Positions 11,630 through 22,520 of a stretch of DNA of 64,000 nt are shown one piece after another. The notes under the pieces were generated by a model. That model worked only from the letters and a program-made list of their open reading frames with translations, was not told where the DNA came from and searched no databases. The stretch covers positions 171,472,235 through 171,536,234 of the forward strand of contig OW799233.1 of assembly GCA_941918925.1 (NCBI GenBank). Reading direction: 5' to 3'. Position numbers and translations under genes: made by a program. Every line of letters begins with the position of its first letter. The stretch's first letter is position 1. Source of the stretch: Phyto melanocephala. Taxonomy: Eukaryota > Arthropoda > Insecta > Diptera > Rhinophoridae.

Positions 11630-13061
11630 AGATAGACACTTTAGTTTTTGAAAAACATTGTAAAAAAACTGGATCTGAAAAATGTTGCTTCTTTATTTAA
11701 TACTGCTCCGTTACAAGATCCAACTGTCCCAGAAAATCAAATTTAGTGACCAGAACCAAGATCTCTTAGTCTTGGCCCTTTGGTGAAGTTTAAGGTTAAC
11801 ATACTTCTTGTTGCAGACTTGTTGCAAAACAACGTTGGTGACATTACAAAAGGACGGCACTATGTGTTACAAGAGATAGTTGTAAAAACAATTCAAAGAT
11901 TTGTACATATCTCTCATATTTGAAGTAAATTACTCTAGAGAGTGCGATGTGACGCAGATGTAGAGCTGCAATTGTATACTAACAGCAAGTTGTGATGTTT
12001 TCAAAGTCCACATTATAGAGTTGTGCAATTAACTCTAAACCATCCGAAAATTGCTAAGTGTCTCGACAGATATTGATGTTTGTACAAACGATTATATGAT
12101 TTACTAAATAATTATTAAAGATAATAAACCTGTGACGATCAAGTGATATTTTTATAAAAAAAATGCAAAAATATGTTTACCACTAACATTACTTCCACAG
12201 GTAGTAGCATCTTAGTGAAGACTTAATTAAACAAATCGTTTTTGATTCCGGTATAAGGTTTAACTTTTTTTCAACAAAATTAACGAAAAACATATTTTTT
12301 TTCGTTTAGATAACAACAACAACAAAATATGTTTTTGAATATCGAAATCAAAGAAATTGTTGTTTACTTTTTAACGATACGATTATCGTTAAAACAAGTT
12401 AGTGAAACGCACTACAGGCTATCGCTCAATTTAGGTTTTGTTTTTGTTCTAAAATTGTTTTTAACTTTTCCTTAAAAAATATTAACGCATGAACTCGCAA
12501 TTAATTGCTGTAAATTATTAAAAAAGAAACTCAACATTTTTGGAAATAAGTAAAGCTTTGATTTATAAAAAGCTTATAAAAATCCACGATTGCTAAAAGG
12601 TCCATTCTCTTAAATTGCAAATTTTTATTGAATATAAAAATCTAGAATTGAAATATATAAAATTTCTAGAAATATTTCCATACGTGAAGTTGTAAAAAAT
12701 TTTAAAATTTTTCTTGATTGAATTTTATTAAAAAGGTTTCCTCTTAAATCTCAAAAATCAAGCCATCATCTTACACCAACTTGGCATTTGCAACTACTAC
12801 TTAGTGACTACACACTCTATGTTAAAACAAATACACTTTCGCATTTTCATACATATACAAACAGTCATACAAACACTCCTTTGGAGGTTACAATTGTCGT
12901 ATACAATTTCAGTTTTATTTTTGGTTTAATGAACATCAAACCAGTAGAAAGAAAAGAACTTATTACGCTACAAGAACCAAAAGAAAAGGCAAAAATAGAA
13001 AAAAATGATTTTAACAAACTGTAAAAAAAACAGCAAGCAGAACGCTACGACAGCATCTAAA
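11630..13061. other. AT-rich DNA, nothing recognised
   Basis: Bases 11690-11900 are less AT-rich but show no open frame or known motif. The open frame 12788-13024 has an asymmetric, low-complexity composition and no domain. Confidence 0.45.
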
Positions 13062-13396
13062 CCCTGCAGATAATATTAAACTACGTGGTCCATTTTAGCT
13101 AAATAGACTACTTACAACATGGTCCTATGTAATGCAGTCATGGACCATATCATTTGTAAACAAGAGATTGCAGTTAAACGACAAGTGTTCGTGTCGTGTA
13201 GTTGCTCCATCGAGTAGTGAAAAAGAGTAGTTTTGAGACTACTAGCTACTATAGGTTGTATGGTCCAGCTGTAGGACATCGTAATGTTGAATCGACCACG
13301 TTTTCTTGATACATTTAGGTGATATTTGAATTAGTTCTAGTCCATTACGGAGTATCCTCTACATGCGTGAATAGACTAGTGGCGTTATCGGCAGGG
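13062..13396. mobile_element. MITE with CCCTGC termini
   Basis: Left end CCCTGCAGATAA and right end, on the minus strand, CCCTGCCGATAA match at 11 of 12 positions. The motif ATGGTCC or its complement recurs inside (near 13089, 13120, 13139 and 13260), as subterminal repeats do in DNA transposons. GC content is higher than the flanks. The termini resemble those of the MITEs at 27797-28221 and 51999-52391, but the interiors do not obviously match. I see no clear target duplication. Confidence 0.55.
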
Positions 13397-13399
13397 AAG

Positions 13400-14754
13400 G
13401 ATGTCATACAAACACAAGCAGTACGTACACACAATTAAAGACAATTCATGTTAAAAAATTTTTCAAGTTGTATACACTAACTTTGCGTGTGTGTGCCTTC
13501 TTTTTTGCCAACAAAACAAATTCCATGTAAACGAAAACTAGAAAAGTATGTGTTGTAAGCAGCAGCAGCAGCAGAAATAGAAATTAAATGTTGCTCAATG
13601 AATATAATGCTACAGCACTATTTCACATTTCATTTGAATGTTGTTTCTTTTTCTAAGGATCTTTGTTTTTGCTTTAAAGCATAAGTTTGAATGTGTGTTC
13701 TTGTGTTTTTTTTTCGTCTCTTGTCTTGTGGGAATGTGCTCGTTTTTTCCTTCGTTTGCTTGACAATTGTAATTTGATTTTAAAATTGAAATTTTAGTGA
13801 AAGTAGAGCAAATACTAACTGAAAGTATGTAGAGGTTACTTTAACACTGAATGTACTACATTTTGCGAAACACTTGTGAGCATAATTGTAAGTGAAAAAT
13901 AAAATTTTATGGAAAAAGCGTTGTTTTTTTTTTTTAATTTTGAAATGGTCTAGTTTTGGGACAAGTACAAGTTTTTAAAATGTTTGTGGTAGTTTCGTTA
14001 CTTACTATATTATTAATTTTTACTACTTCAAGCAGTATTTTCCTTAATAATTTCATTCTAAAATTTTTTTCCTGCTGCATTATTTATTATCTGCTACAAT
14101 ATCTAAACCAAAAAAGGAAAACACTTTAAGTTTAAAGAAAAAACAAAGGCAACTTTAGTAGTAACATCGTGTCAGTAAGATGTCTTCAATTACTTTAAGT
14201 ATGCTTTACTTGGGAGCTAACCTAAGCAAAAATACAGTAGTCATGAGATAAAATATATATTAGCTTGTTGTTTAGGAATAACAGAAAGAAAAAGACAATA
14301 ATCATACTTGAACGTCCCTTTCTATGTTAAAAACAGAACAACAGAAAAGAAAAAAACGCATACAAATTTGTTGGTTGTTAATTTTTCTGCTTAAAAGAAG
14401 AAAAAAAAATAAATACTTCCAAATTGGAAAATAAAATCACAAATGACCCAGTAACAGAACATGAAAATGAAATGGCAGTGGTAGTTTAAGGAATTATTTC
14501 GCAATGGTAGAGTGATAAAATATTCAAATACAATATTTTGATTATCATTATTACATAATACATTTATAGTCTTGTCCTTGTGTATAAGCAATGTAATGAA
14601 TTTAATTTCTTTGAAAACAAATACATACATATTCAAAAAATGTAAAAGATGTCATTGGAAAATCAAATATATTAAAGATTCATTTATAAGCCGCAAATCT
14701 GAACTAGACTTAATTTAGGTAAATAAATTTCTGACCAAAAGAAAAGCAAATACA

Positions 14755-14823
<69 letters not shown>

Positions 14824-14956
14824 GTATATGTAAGTAGATGTTGAAGTAATGTTGTTTATTTAATAGGTTTAGTACATTACTGTGCGTATTTGTGTGTGTG
14901 TTGATAAGATAACAATATATGTATATATACATACATACATACATACATAAATACAA
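13400..14956. other. AT-rich DNA, nothing recognised
   Basis: Contains a (CAG)5 run near 13559 and a long AC tract (listed separately). No coding sequence is recognised. A possible Tc1 terminal sequence starts near 14957 (GTGGCCCTAAGTATTATTGT), but the matching right end was not found. Confidence 0.4.
14757..14819. repeat. (AC)n microsatellite
   Basis: About 30 uninterrupted AC dinucleotides. A CATA run follows at 14930-14948. The valine/cysteine-rich reading frame on the minus strand here is a product of the repeat. Confidence 0.95.
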
Positions 14957-15281
14957 GTGGCCCTAAGTATTATTGTGCGGCCAAAGTTTCAATTTTCTAT
15001 TCTCTGTATTTATAGAAATTTATAATAAAATGACTTAAAGAGAATGATGTACGAGATGTCGTTACTAGTTTAAATCAAACTAAACTATTAGAATTTGAAA
15101 CTGAGTAATATTGATAATGTAAGAAAGAACGTCGTGATAAAAAAGGGGCGATCTTGTTTTCTTCATTAATATTGAAAGGAAAACCAAAACTCAGCAATTA
15201 AAAACTGTTTTTAAAACAAAATTGATTTTAGTAAACATTGAAAACTGAATTAGTTTTTCATCTTGAGCCAAACTATGTAGA

Positions 15282-15345
15282 AACAAGTAAAAGCGCTATA
15301 TTCGACAGTGCCAAATCTAAGGTGCCATTCACAAAAGTCTAAATA
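15282..15345 (+). mobile_element. HINE 5' terminus fragment
   Basis: AACAAGTAAAAGCGCTATAT then TTCGACAGTGCCAAATC is a diverged copy of the 5' end of the HINE elements at 19072 and 45927. The rest of the element is not evident; Tc1 transposase sequence begins within about 80 bp. Confidence 0.55.
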
Positions 15346-15419
15346 AGTAACATTACATTAAGCATATATTTTAGTGGCACAAACTAAAGCAACCGACTGA
15401 CCTAATATTATATTTAACA

Positions 15420-15816
15420 TATCCACAGAAATAGAATAGAATTTGCTAAGACGCATTTGCACTGGAGTGTTAAAAAATGGCGGAAAATCCTGTTTTTCGA
15501 TGAGTTCAAATTTCACTTGAAAGGATCTGATTCAAAACACAAATGCGTTTGAAGACCCCCGAATAAGTGGCTAGACCCTAAATACTGCAAGGGAATTTTA
15601 AGCATTATGGTGGTGGCAATATAATGGTATGGGGGTAATTTTTACTAATTGGAATCGGGCCTTTGTATGTGATTAGTGACACTAAAGACCGCTACTTCGA
15701 CAAAATTATTTTGAAAACTGTCATGCTGCTGTTTGCAAAAAATGAAATGCCTACCGGATGGATTTTTCAATATGATAATGATCTAAAGCATGCATCGAAA
15801 TATGTAAAGTTCTGGG
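15420..15816 (+). pseudogene. Tc1-like transposase relic, first part
   Basis: Reads NRIEFAKTHLHWSVKKWRKI, then FDEFKFHLKGSDSK with the first catalytic Asp, KWLDPKYCKG, HYGGGNIMVWG, and QYDNDLKHASKYVKFW with the second catalytic Asp (D in QYDND). Several frameshifts (near 15570 and 15610) and stops are present, though bases 15663-15816 stay open. The frame is cut at 15816 by a MITE and a Harbinger-like element. It resumes at 18981, about 3.16 kb later, with the next expected residues. The N-terminal DNA-binding region is not recognisable. Confidence 0.85.
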
Positions 15817-15944
15817 GCCAAATTACGGCATTCGATCACGATCGAAATTTTACTCGAACGATTGAGTTGGCTGTGCTTTAGGTATAGAGATTCTAATAAG
15901 GATTTGTAAATTTCGATCACATTCGAATGCCGTAATTTGCCCCC
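15814..15944. mobile_element. 131-bp Harbinger-type MITE
   Basis: The ends are inverted repeats of at least 30 bp: left GGGGCCAAATTACGGCATTC; right, on the minus strand, GGGGGCAAATTACGGCATTC, both continuing into GATCGAAAT. A related 133-bp copy lies at 35996-36128. The trinucleotide TGG precedes the left end and follows the right end, compatible with a 3-bp target duplication as in PIF/Harbinger, though the G-rich junction makes this ambiguous. It sits directly against the larger element starting at 15946, whose termini are related. Confidence 0.8.
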
Positions 15945-16182
15945 TGGAGGCTAATTCTGGCATTCGTGATCGAAATACAACTCGTATCGAAATTAATTTC
16001 GATAGCGTACAATTTTCTAATGATGTTACTCTATACGAAACGAATCGAGTTTTTAGTTCAGTGTTGTAAAGAACTTATTTTTTTCATATTTTTTGAAACT
16101 AAAAAAAATTAAAGCCTATAAAAATTTTATGTACATAGGGATTTATTGCTATTTTTTTTTTGCATTTCGATACCCATATTAA

Positions 16183-17862
16183 CCCTTTCGTGGACACCCC
16201 TTTTAACGAAGGGTTTCCCGTGGGTATTTTGCTATATGTACGTCATTTTTCTAGATAGAAAAATTCCGAAAACACCAAACTGCTCGAAATTCAAAATATA
16301 ATCTATCTAAAGGATAAAAAGGACATAAGATTTTTGACGTTTATATCCGTCATGATGCTCTTTGTACCTCAGCGATGACGTTAGGGATCATGACGTCGAT
16401 TGCCGTCAGACGGATATATACGTCTATGCGCGTACAAAACATAAAAAGCTATAAATTTTAGCTGTGACGTTAATACACGTCAGTGTAAATTTTTAAATTA
16501 ACAGCTAATTTAAAAAATAAAAAAACATATTTCGTTAAAACATAAAAATATTTAATTCATAAAATTCAGAAGAAGAAATGGAACTTAAAAAAAGCGAAAC
16601 AAGTTGTTATTATACGTAAACGTTTATTTTCAATTGTATTTTTTATGTGTTTGTATGCCATTTTCAAAGCATAGACCAGGACAGAGAGGAGATTTATCAA
16701 CACATGTCCTACAAAGGTATGAAGCTTCTTTGTCACATTGCCTGCATCATAAGAAGATTGATTTTTTCCTGCTTCCTGGAAAAGGAGGTATTTTCTCTTA
16801 AAAATGTTGATTTGCGTTTAGAGAGTCCTAATAAAGAATATAACAGCTCTTCTCTAAGTTCTAAATAATTCAGAGGTTTTCCTGTGTATTTTTTATATAT
16901 GTAATACGAGTTATATGTACACACATCAAGAAGGTGATCAGTATATGATTTATAGTGAAATTTTCTTGTTTTTCGTATGTTTGAAAACAAATTTGTTATA
17001 CATATATTGGTTAGTGCACTCTACGAAAGTCCTGGTAATTTCAGCTACCCAAAGTTGTGAAAACACATCATATAAAAATGGGGTTTTCGGTACAGATATT
17101 TTTATTCCAGATTAACCAGCATCAAAAAAAAAAATCAGGAATACTCTCCGTATATGATAACCACATATCATCTACATCATCTTGTGTGATTTCTAATGAC
17201 GTTTCTGAGCTTGGAAGGACTGAAGCATAGTTTGGGTTCCTCCCTGAATATTCTCCATCATCCGCAAATGGCTCTAAAGAATCTGTGTCTTTTTTGAAGT
17301 AGCTCTAGTTCGAATTTTCTTCACGAAATAACTTCTCTAATTTCGCCCTTTCGTTTTCGTATGACATTTCCAAAAAATTTAAATTTGATACAGAATATCT
17401 ATGCATTAAAATATATTTATTATAAAATTGCAACTTCCCAACAACATAAGTTCTTTAGTGCCAATATTTAATTAAAAAAACTTATATTTACCTAGATTTT
17501 AATACAAAACACAAAATAAATTTTGTCCGTTATTTTTGCGACTTTTCAAAAACACACATATTCTTCAACTGAACTAATTTCCATATAAACTTGACGTGTA
17601 TATACGTCATGTGTTTATTAGAAACCATAAGATGATATTTTTTGCAACAAGTGAACATTTGATATGATATTATGTTGGAAACTAAGTTTATAAACATTTA
17701 TTGTATGCAAAAGCAATGTACCAAACACAGATGCTGATCTATAGCGGAAAAGATTCAAGATTAAAAGTTTTAGGAGCAAAAATGTTTATGACGTGTATGA
17801 ACGGCATGTCCCACCAGAAACCTTTGTTATGACGGCTATACACTTCACTGTCCGCGAAAGGG
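16183..17862 (-). mobile_element. piggyBac-family element, TTAA-flanked (copy 2)
   Basis: Perfect TTAA duplications lie at 16179-16182 and 17863-17866. Terminal repeats are CCCTTTCGTGGACA (left) and CCCTTTCGCGGACA (right, minus strand), with one mismatch in 14. Subterminal regions carry repeated palindromic TGACGTnTATAnACGTCA motifs: around 16335-16420 and 16463-16481 on the left, and 17591-17610 and 17789-17806 on the right. A deleted transposase is on the minus strand. The insertion interrupts the reading frame of the surrounding Myb/SANT gene. Confidence 0.9.
16650..17367 (-). pseudogene. piggyBac transposase relic (copy 2), centre deleted
   Basis: The chosen start is the ATG at 17367: MSYENERAKLEKLFREEN, followed by an acidic stretch (DSLEPFADDGEYS, ITQDDVDDMW) and a block with SVPKTPF then VECTNQY, typical of the start of the DDE domain. 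The frame then jumps to the C-terminal part: ALVNSYxIYKKYTGKPLNY-like sequence, LELREELLYSLL, and the cysteine-rich domain CRQCDKEASYLCRTCVDKSP. All three catalytic Asp blocks are missing, so this copy is non-autonomous. The frame also has a stop at the codon after EENSN and further frameshifts. Confidence 0.85.
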
Positions 17863-18790
17863 TTAAGTGTTTTTAACTCCTTTCTTCGTATTTGAAACTC
17901 TATTTCTTTAATTTGTTTGTCTAAGTATTGCTCTTCTTCCTTAATTTATAGGCTTTTATTTTTCATTTCAATTAACTAAATATTCAGTTTGATATTCTAT
18001 TGTTTTAATTCAAAGTCTTGTATTTTTATTTCTATAAGGGAATCTAATCTTTTTAGCATCTCCATCTGGTAGTTCTCTGTAGTCATCATATTTTTTTTTT
18101 AGCAAAGTAGTTTTTGTTTCCCTTTTCTTTACGCTATTTTTTTTATGTCTCCGTATACTATTCATTTTTCTGGCACTGATTCTTCTAAATCATCATCTCC
18201 TATACATGAGGAGTGGTAACTGTCCGAGACTAAAGACGAAGAAGTGAATGCAAGTCATTATTGTGATCATCAGGCGCTATTACACTTAATTCATCACCTT
18301 AAGATTTTAGGTTTGACTTTGGCTCTGTTTGTGTTTTTAAAACTGATCCAAAGCTTTGTTCCTCTACTGGAGCGAGAGTTTTTTTCTTCATACGGGCCAC
18401 CACCGGTTCTTTTCTTCGAAGATTTATTAAAAGAAAACTTCTTTTTTACATGTTGTTTTTGATCAGCGTATACCTTAACAAAAAAATCATTACTTAAAGT
18501 AAAACAGTTTTTTCTTGTTATATTACCTTCCGCCACATTTTCACATCTTTTATTGGTGGACCAGAAGCATTAAGTTTCGCGGCTAGTTGCTCCCAAAGTT
18601 GGTTAGCCCTCGCTTTCCCTTGTGCTTTTTGCCAAGTCTGTCTGCTTTGCCATAAAATTTCCAAAGATCTCTTTTTGAGAATAACCTATTTTTGTTAACT
18701 TTGACCTAGAAATATATCAATTTACTTAAAAAAATCATACATTTTTAACTTACATTTTCTTTTCTGTTTACTTTTATACTTTAAAACGTT
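17863..18790 (-). pseudogene. Myb/SANT-like (zeste-type) DNA-binding protein gene relic
   Basis: Read right to left. A first exon end at about 18752 is followed by a 47-bp intron (GTAAGT...TTTCTAG). The exon 18700-18529 encodes FSKRDLWKFYGKADRLGKKH, then (after a frameshift) QLWEQLAAKLNASGPP and VKMWRK. A second intron of about 57 bp (GTAATA...GTTAAG) leads to VYADQKQHVKKK, NKSSKKRTGGGP. This order (LW..LA..LN..GPP, W...K..WxDxK, NK...TGGGP) is the Myb/SANT-like domain of insect zeste-type and Harbinger-associated proteins. A charged coiled-coil tail (MLKRLDSLIEIKIQDFELKQ ... EEEQYLDKQIKEIEFQIRRK) runs to the piggyBac insertion and appears to continue beyond it at 16178. Stops are present. 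Confidence 0.75.
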
Positions 18791-18980
18791 AACTCGAATG
18801 CTTTTTTGCTAACGAGTTTATACTCACAAGGTTGCATTCGAAATGTAGCTCGTAATCGAATGCCATCGTTAGGAATTTCGATAGTCGATACTCGATATCG
18901 AATGAAAGAATACCAAAAGTAAGAAAACTCGCACGTTTGAATATAATTTCGCTCGTATACGGATGCGAGAATCAGCCCCC

Positions 18981-19071
18981 GGATTCAAGAACAAAATATT
19001 AATGTACTTAAATGGCCAGCTGAGGCACCGGATATTAATCCTATAGAAAACTTGTGGCACATGGTAGATAA
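18981..19071 (+). pseudogene. Tc1-like transposase relic, second part
   Basis: Continues the frame broken at 15816: IQEQNINVLKW, then PAEAPDINPIENLWHMVDK, which holds the third catalytic residue (the Glu of IENLWH) of a DD34E Tc1 transposase. It ends where a HINE element begins at 19072. Beyond that element (20703 on) PMPGIYAAVKL could be a remnant of the usual SMPRR-type C-terminus, but this is weak. Confidence 0.85.
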
Positions 19072-20702
19072 AACAAGTAACAGTGCTATATTCGGCCATG
19101 CCGAATCTTATATACCCTTCACAACGTGTAGTCATGCAATAACAATTGTTTGCATCACCATTCATCTCATATCAAATACGTACATATGTATATACTGGTT
19201 AGAATAAATGTGGCATCGAATCCCAGCTGAGCCAACAAATTTTATTTTATTTAATATTTTATATTTTGTTGTTATTTGTTTTTATAATTTTTTTTTTTAA
19301 TTTTTTTAAAAAATTTTTAAAATTTTTTTAAAATTATTTAAAAATTTTTTTTTTGCAATTTTTTTTTATTATTTTTTTTTTATTTTTTTTTTATTTTTAG
19401 TATTTTTTCTTTTTGTAATTTCTTCTTTTTATACCCTTCACACAGTGAAAAAGGGTATATATAGGTTTGTCATTCCGTGTGAAATTTCTACAATTTTGAT
19501 TTCCGACCCCATAAAGTATATATTTTCTGAAAGCTTATGAATAGGGGAGTCGATTAAGCGCTGTCAGTCTGTCCGTCTGTCCGTCTGACCGTCTGTCCGT
19601 GTGTATGTTGAAATCAACTTTTTGAAGCCCCTCGACATCGCTTGGACTCGGGTGAGGTATTAAAATATCAGAAATATTCGGGAGTAGATCGCTATTGAAA
19701 ATCAGAAACATCGGTACATAAACAACTGAGATATGAGCAAAAACCCACGACCACCTCGATTTTTTTTTCACAAAAACAACATTACAACAACAACATACAT
19801 ACATACAAACGTGTATACTGGTTAGAGAAAACGTGGCATCGAATCCCAGCTGAGCCAAAAAAAATTTTTTTTTATTTTTTTAAATTTTTTTTTTAATTTT
19901 TTTTTTTATTTTTTTTTTATTTAATATATTATTTATATTTTTATTATTTTTTAAATTTTTTTTTATTATTATTATTTTTTTTGTTTTATATTTATTATAT
20001 ATATTTTAATTATTTTTTTAAAAATTTTTTTTTTAAATTTTTTTTTAAAAATTTTTTTAAATTTTTTTTTTAAATTTTTTTTTTAATTTTTTTTTTTAAT
20101 TTTTTTTTTAAATATTTTTTTTTTATTTTTTTTAACATACATACGTAAATATATAATTTTACAATGGGATGTTTTTATATATGTATGTTTTTTATATGTA
20201 TGTACGTATTTCATTTGGGGAATGGTGATACAAACTACTGTTATTGCATGACTACACGTTGTGAAGGGTATATAAGATTCGGCATGGCCGAATATAGCGC
20301 TCTTACTTGTTTTGTATGGTTTTTACATATATTTATGTATGTATGTTGTTGTTGTAATTGTGTAAAAAAACGAAGTGGTCGTGGTTTTTTGCTCATATCT
20401 CAGAAATTTATTGGGCGATTGTGCTGAATTTCAATAGCGATTCATTCCTGAATATTTCCAAGAGATTGCTACCATATAGAGATCTGAGGAACATATAGTT
20501 GCTTCGAAAAGTTGATTTCAACCAACACACGGACAGACGGGCAGACGGACAGACGGACAGACGGTCAGGGCTTAATCGACTCCCCTATTCATAAGCTTTC
20601 AGAAAATATATACTTTATGGGGTCGAAAATTAAAATTGTAGAAATTACAAACGGAATGACAAAGCTATATATACCCTTGTGCACCACAGGTGAAGGGTAT
20701 AA
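19072..20702 (+). mobile_element. HINE (DINE-1-like) element A1, split by element B1
   Basis: Begins AACAAGTAACAGTGCTATAT with the palindrome ATTCGGCCATGCCGAAT and TATATACCCTTCACAACGTG. It has the core segment at 19190-19243 and a long T-rich stretch. After the B1 insertion (19431-20311) it continues with the block TCATATCTCAGAAATTTATT, the ACAGACGG tract at 20529-20566, TTTATGGGGTCG, and a terminal hairpin ATACCCTT...AAGGGTAT ending at about 20702. The intact copy at 45927-46580 shows the same order without the interruption. No protein is encoded. Assignment to DINE-1/HINE rests on layout and the shared GGACAGACGG and TATGGGGTCG blocks. Confidence 0.75.
19431..20311 (-). mobile_element. HINE element B1, nested inside A1
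   Basis: Minus-orientation copy. It starts with the complement of the 3' end (ATACCCTTCACACAGTG... AAAGGGTATATATAGG), then CCGACCCCATAAAGTATATA, the GTCCGTCT tract at 19568-19596, the core segment at 19813-19856 and a long T-rich stretch. It ends with GAAGGGTATATAAGATTCGG and GCGCTCTTACTTGTTT. Comparison with the copy at 45927 shows it entered the T-rich part of A1. The closest relative is 53639-54407, in the same orientation and with the same internal arrangement. Confidence 0.8.
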
Positions 20703-20703
20703 A

Positions 20704-22520
20704 AATAAAACGTGATCGTGGCGTGACCGAAAACATGAAATTTTTCCTCCAATGCCTGGTATATACGCTGCTGTTAAGCTTGTGCCACTGGTGTATTTGT
20801 GGTTTGTGGAACATACATTCATATGTAATCAGGTGTGACTTAGCCACATCTTACTTTTAAAATCAAATTTTGCTATTGCAATCTCAACAAATAGTTAATT
20901 TTTTTTTTTGCCAATAATATACCGATTGAACCAATAGCGACATCTAATAGAAGGATCAAGAAGTCACCTGAGAGCTGAAAAAAGTGACTTTGTTTAGTAA
21001 AACAGAGGAAAAATTTATAAAAATACTTCTAATAAATTGATAACACATACGACTTCGTGGAATATGTGGGGGCTTTTGAAGGTTGATTTCATTGCTCGCT
21101 CCTTCTATAAGGATTCCGAAATTTAGCATTTGTTCTGCTGTTCTGTAAAGATGTCTATAAAAAATATGAATTGTTTTTTAAGGCCGTATTGTCTAAATAA
21201 AAACAACGTCAAGAGTTTACTGACTTTTCTTTTCTAGCAACTTGGCTTCTTTTTATTACAATTCAATTCAAAAACAACAAATTATATTTATTTTAATATG
21301 TATCTCAAAGTGAAATTATAAAACATAAACTTAAAGCTATAAAAAATTTTTAAGAATTCTCTAAATATTCAGTTTATGTCGTGAATATAAAAAACGTAGT
21401 TGTTAAAAGTGAAAGAAAGTACGTAATATAAGATAGCTTAAAACTTGTTAAGGGCTATTCTTCGAATTTTTATTAAAAATAAAAAAAATTTAGTTTTACT
21501 TATGGATTATATTTATTTGAGGTTTGAATTTTCATTTCATTTAGGAGAAAAAAAATGGCGATCTTGCGGGTCAGAGCAAATCACTAAAACGTAAAATTAG
21601 GAGATCCAGAAATACAGCCTTTGGAATTTCTGTTGTGGGTCATATAGTATTCGTTGTTGGTTCATCTTATTATTACCACATGTTTTTCAGTTCCAATCGT
21701 CCAGTAAAGTTATTAGAAAATCGTTGATCAATGTCCTGCAGCGCTCTTAAAAATTTTTTTTATTCGAGTTATAGCCAACTGCGTGGCACGTCGGAAAATG
21801 GGGCCAAATCATATCTCCAAAATACAATAGTGAGGCTTACTGAATTTAATTTGAGCAACTATTAGAACAAACGAAAAGTTCTACTAAAATCCTGTTGATA
21901 TAGGAGGGGTAAACGCATAACCCCATACACAGTATCCCGTGACTGATGCGAGACTCATGCGTTATAAATTACGACATTTTCACATCTCTATTAAAATAGG
22001 AACAAACAATGACAGCCACAATGGCAATAAAAGTGTTAGCAGAACTCGCCAAGCGCTTTAAGTTGGTAAGCTCAACGTGAAAGGCTTTTAAAAATTTCCA
22101 CATAAGTTCTGAGGCACAACGATGTGCAACAGAAATATTCTTAAAATAACGTTCATTTGTTCAGCTTTCAAAATAAAAAACAAATCTCTTCTTATTTCAG
22201 CCCAATTAACAACTTTATGGCAACCTAACCTGAGAGAATCCATATTGTTTGTGATTTCAATATAAACATTAAATACAAAAGGACTTTCATATATAATTTT
22301 TATTACAAGTTAAAGCAAAATATTTCCAAAAAAAATCTAAACTTGATGGTAGCTTGTTTGGCTTTATTCCATTTTAAAAAATACTTGAGGTTAACATAAA
22401 TTTAATTTCTTTAATTTTTAAATTTTCTCTCACAATGTTTAAATCTAACGTGTCACTACAAAGTACCGTTACCTATTTTCTAGTTAAACTATGAATTGTC
22501 CGATTTGGATCTTACGTGCT
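20704..22520. other. AT-rich DNA, nothing recognised
   Basis: May include the tail of the Tc1 relic at 20704-20850. Bases 21560-21960 are less AT-rich but have no frame I recognise. No inverted-repeat termini are seen. Confidence 0.4.

Larger units (their letters stand above)
15946..18980 (-). mobile_element. Harbinger-like element inside Tc1, itself split by piggyBac
   Basis: The left end GGAGGCTAATTCTGGCATTC and the right end, on the minus strand, GGGGGCTGATTCTCGCATCC are inverted repeats related to those of the neighbouring MITE. Removing the 1680-bp piggyBac leaves about 1.35 kb. This contains one recognisable gene, a Myb/SANT-like protein on the minus strand, and no DDE transposase. PIF/Harbinger elements normally encode both a transposase and a Myb-like protein, so this looks like a derivative keeping only the DNA-binding protein. 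The flanking Tc1 frame rejoins across 15816/18981. Confidence 0.75.

Noticed and set aside
14684..14956. 90-codon frame with a long valine/cysteine repeat
   Set aside because: It is the translation of an AC microsatellite.
19535..19858. Recurring MAQLGFDATF-type frames (also at 46086 and, related, in other HINE copies)
   Set aside because: They read through the HINE core segment and non-coding element blocks; copies differ by frameshifts, so there is no selection for protein.
20529..20566. Short regularly repeated ACAGACGG units, considered as CRISPR-like
   Set aside because: Simple tandem repeat without unique spacers, present in every HINE copy; the genome is eukaryotic.
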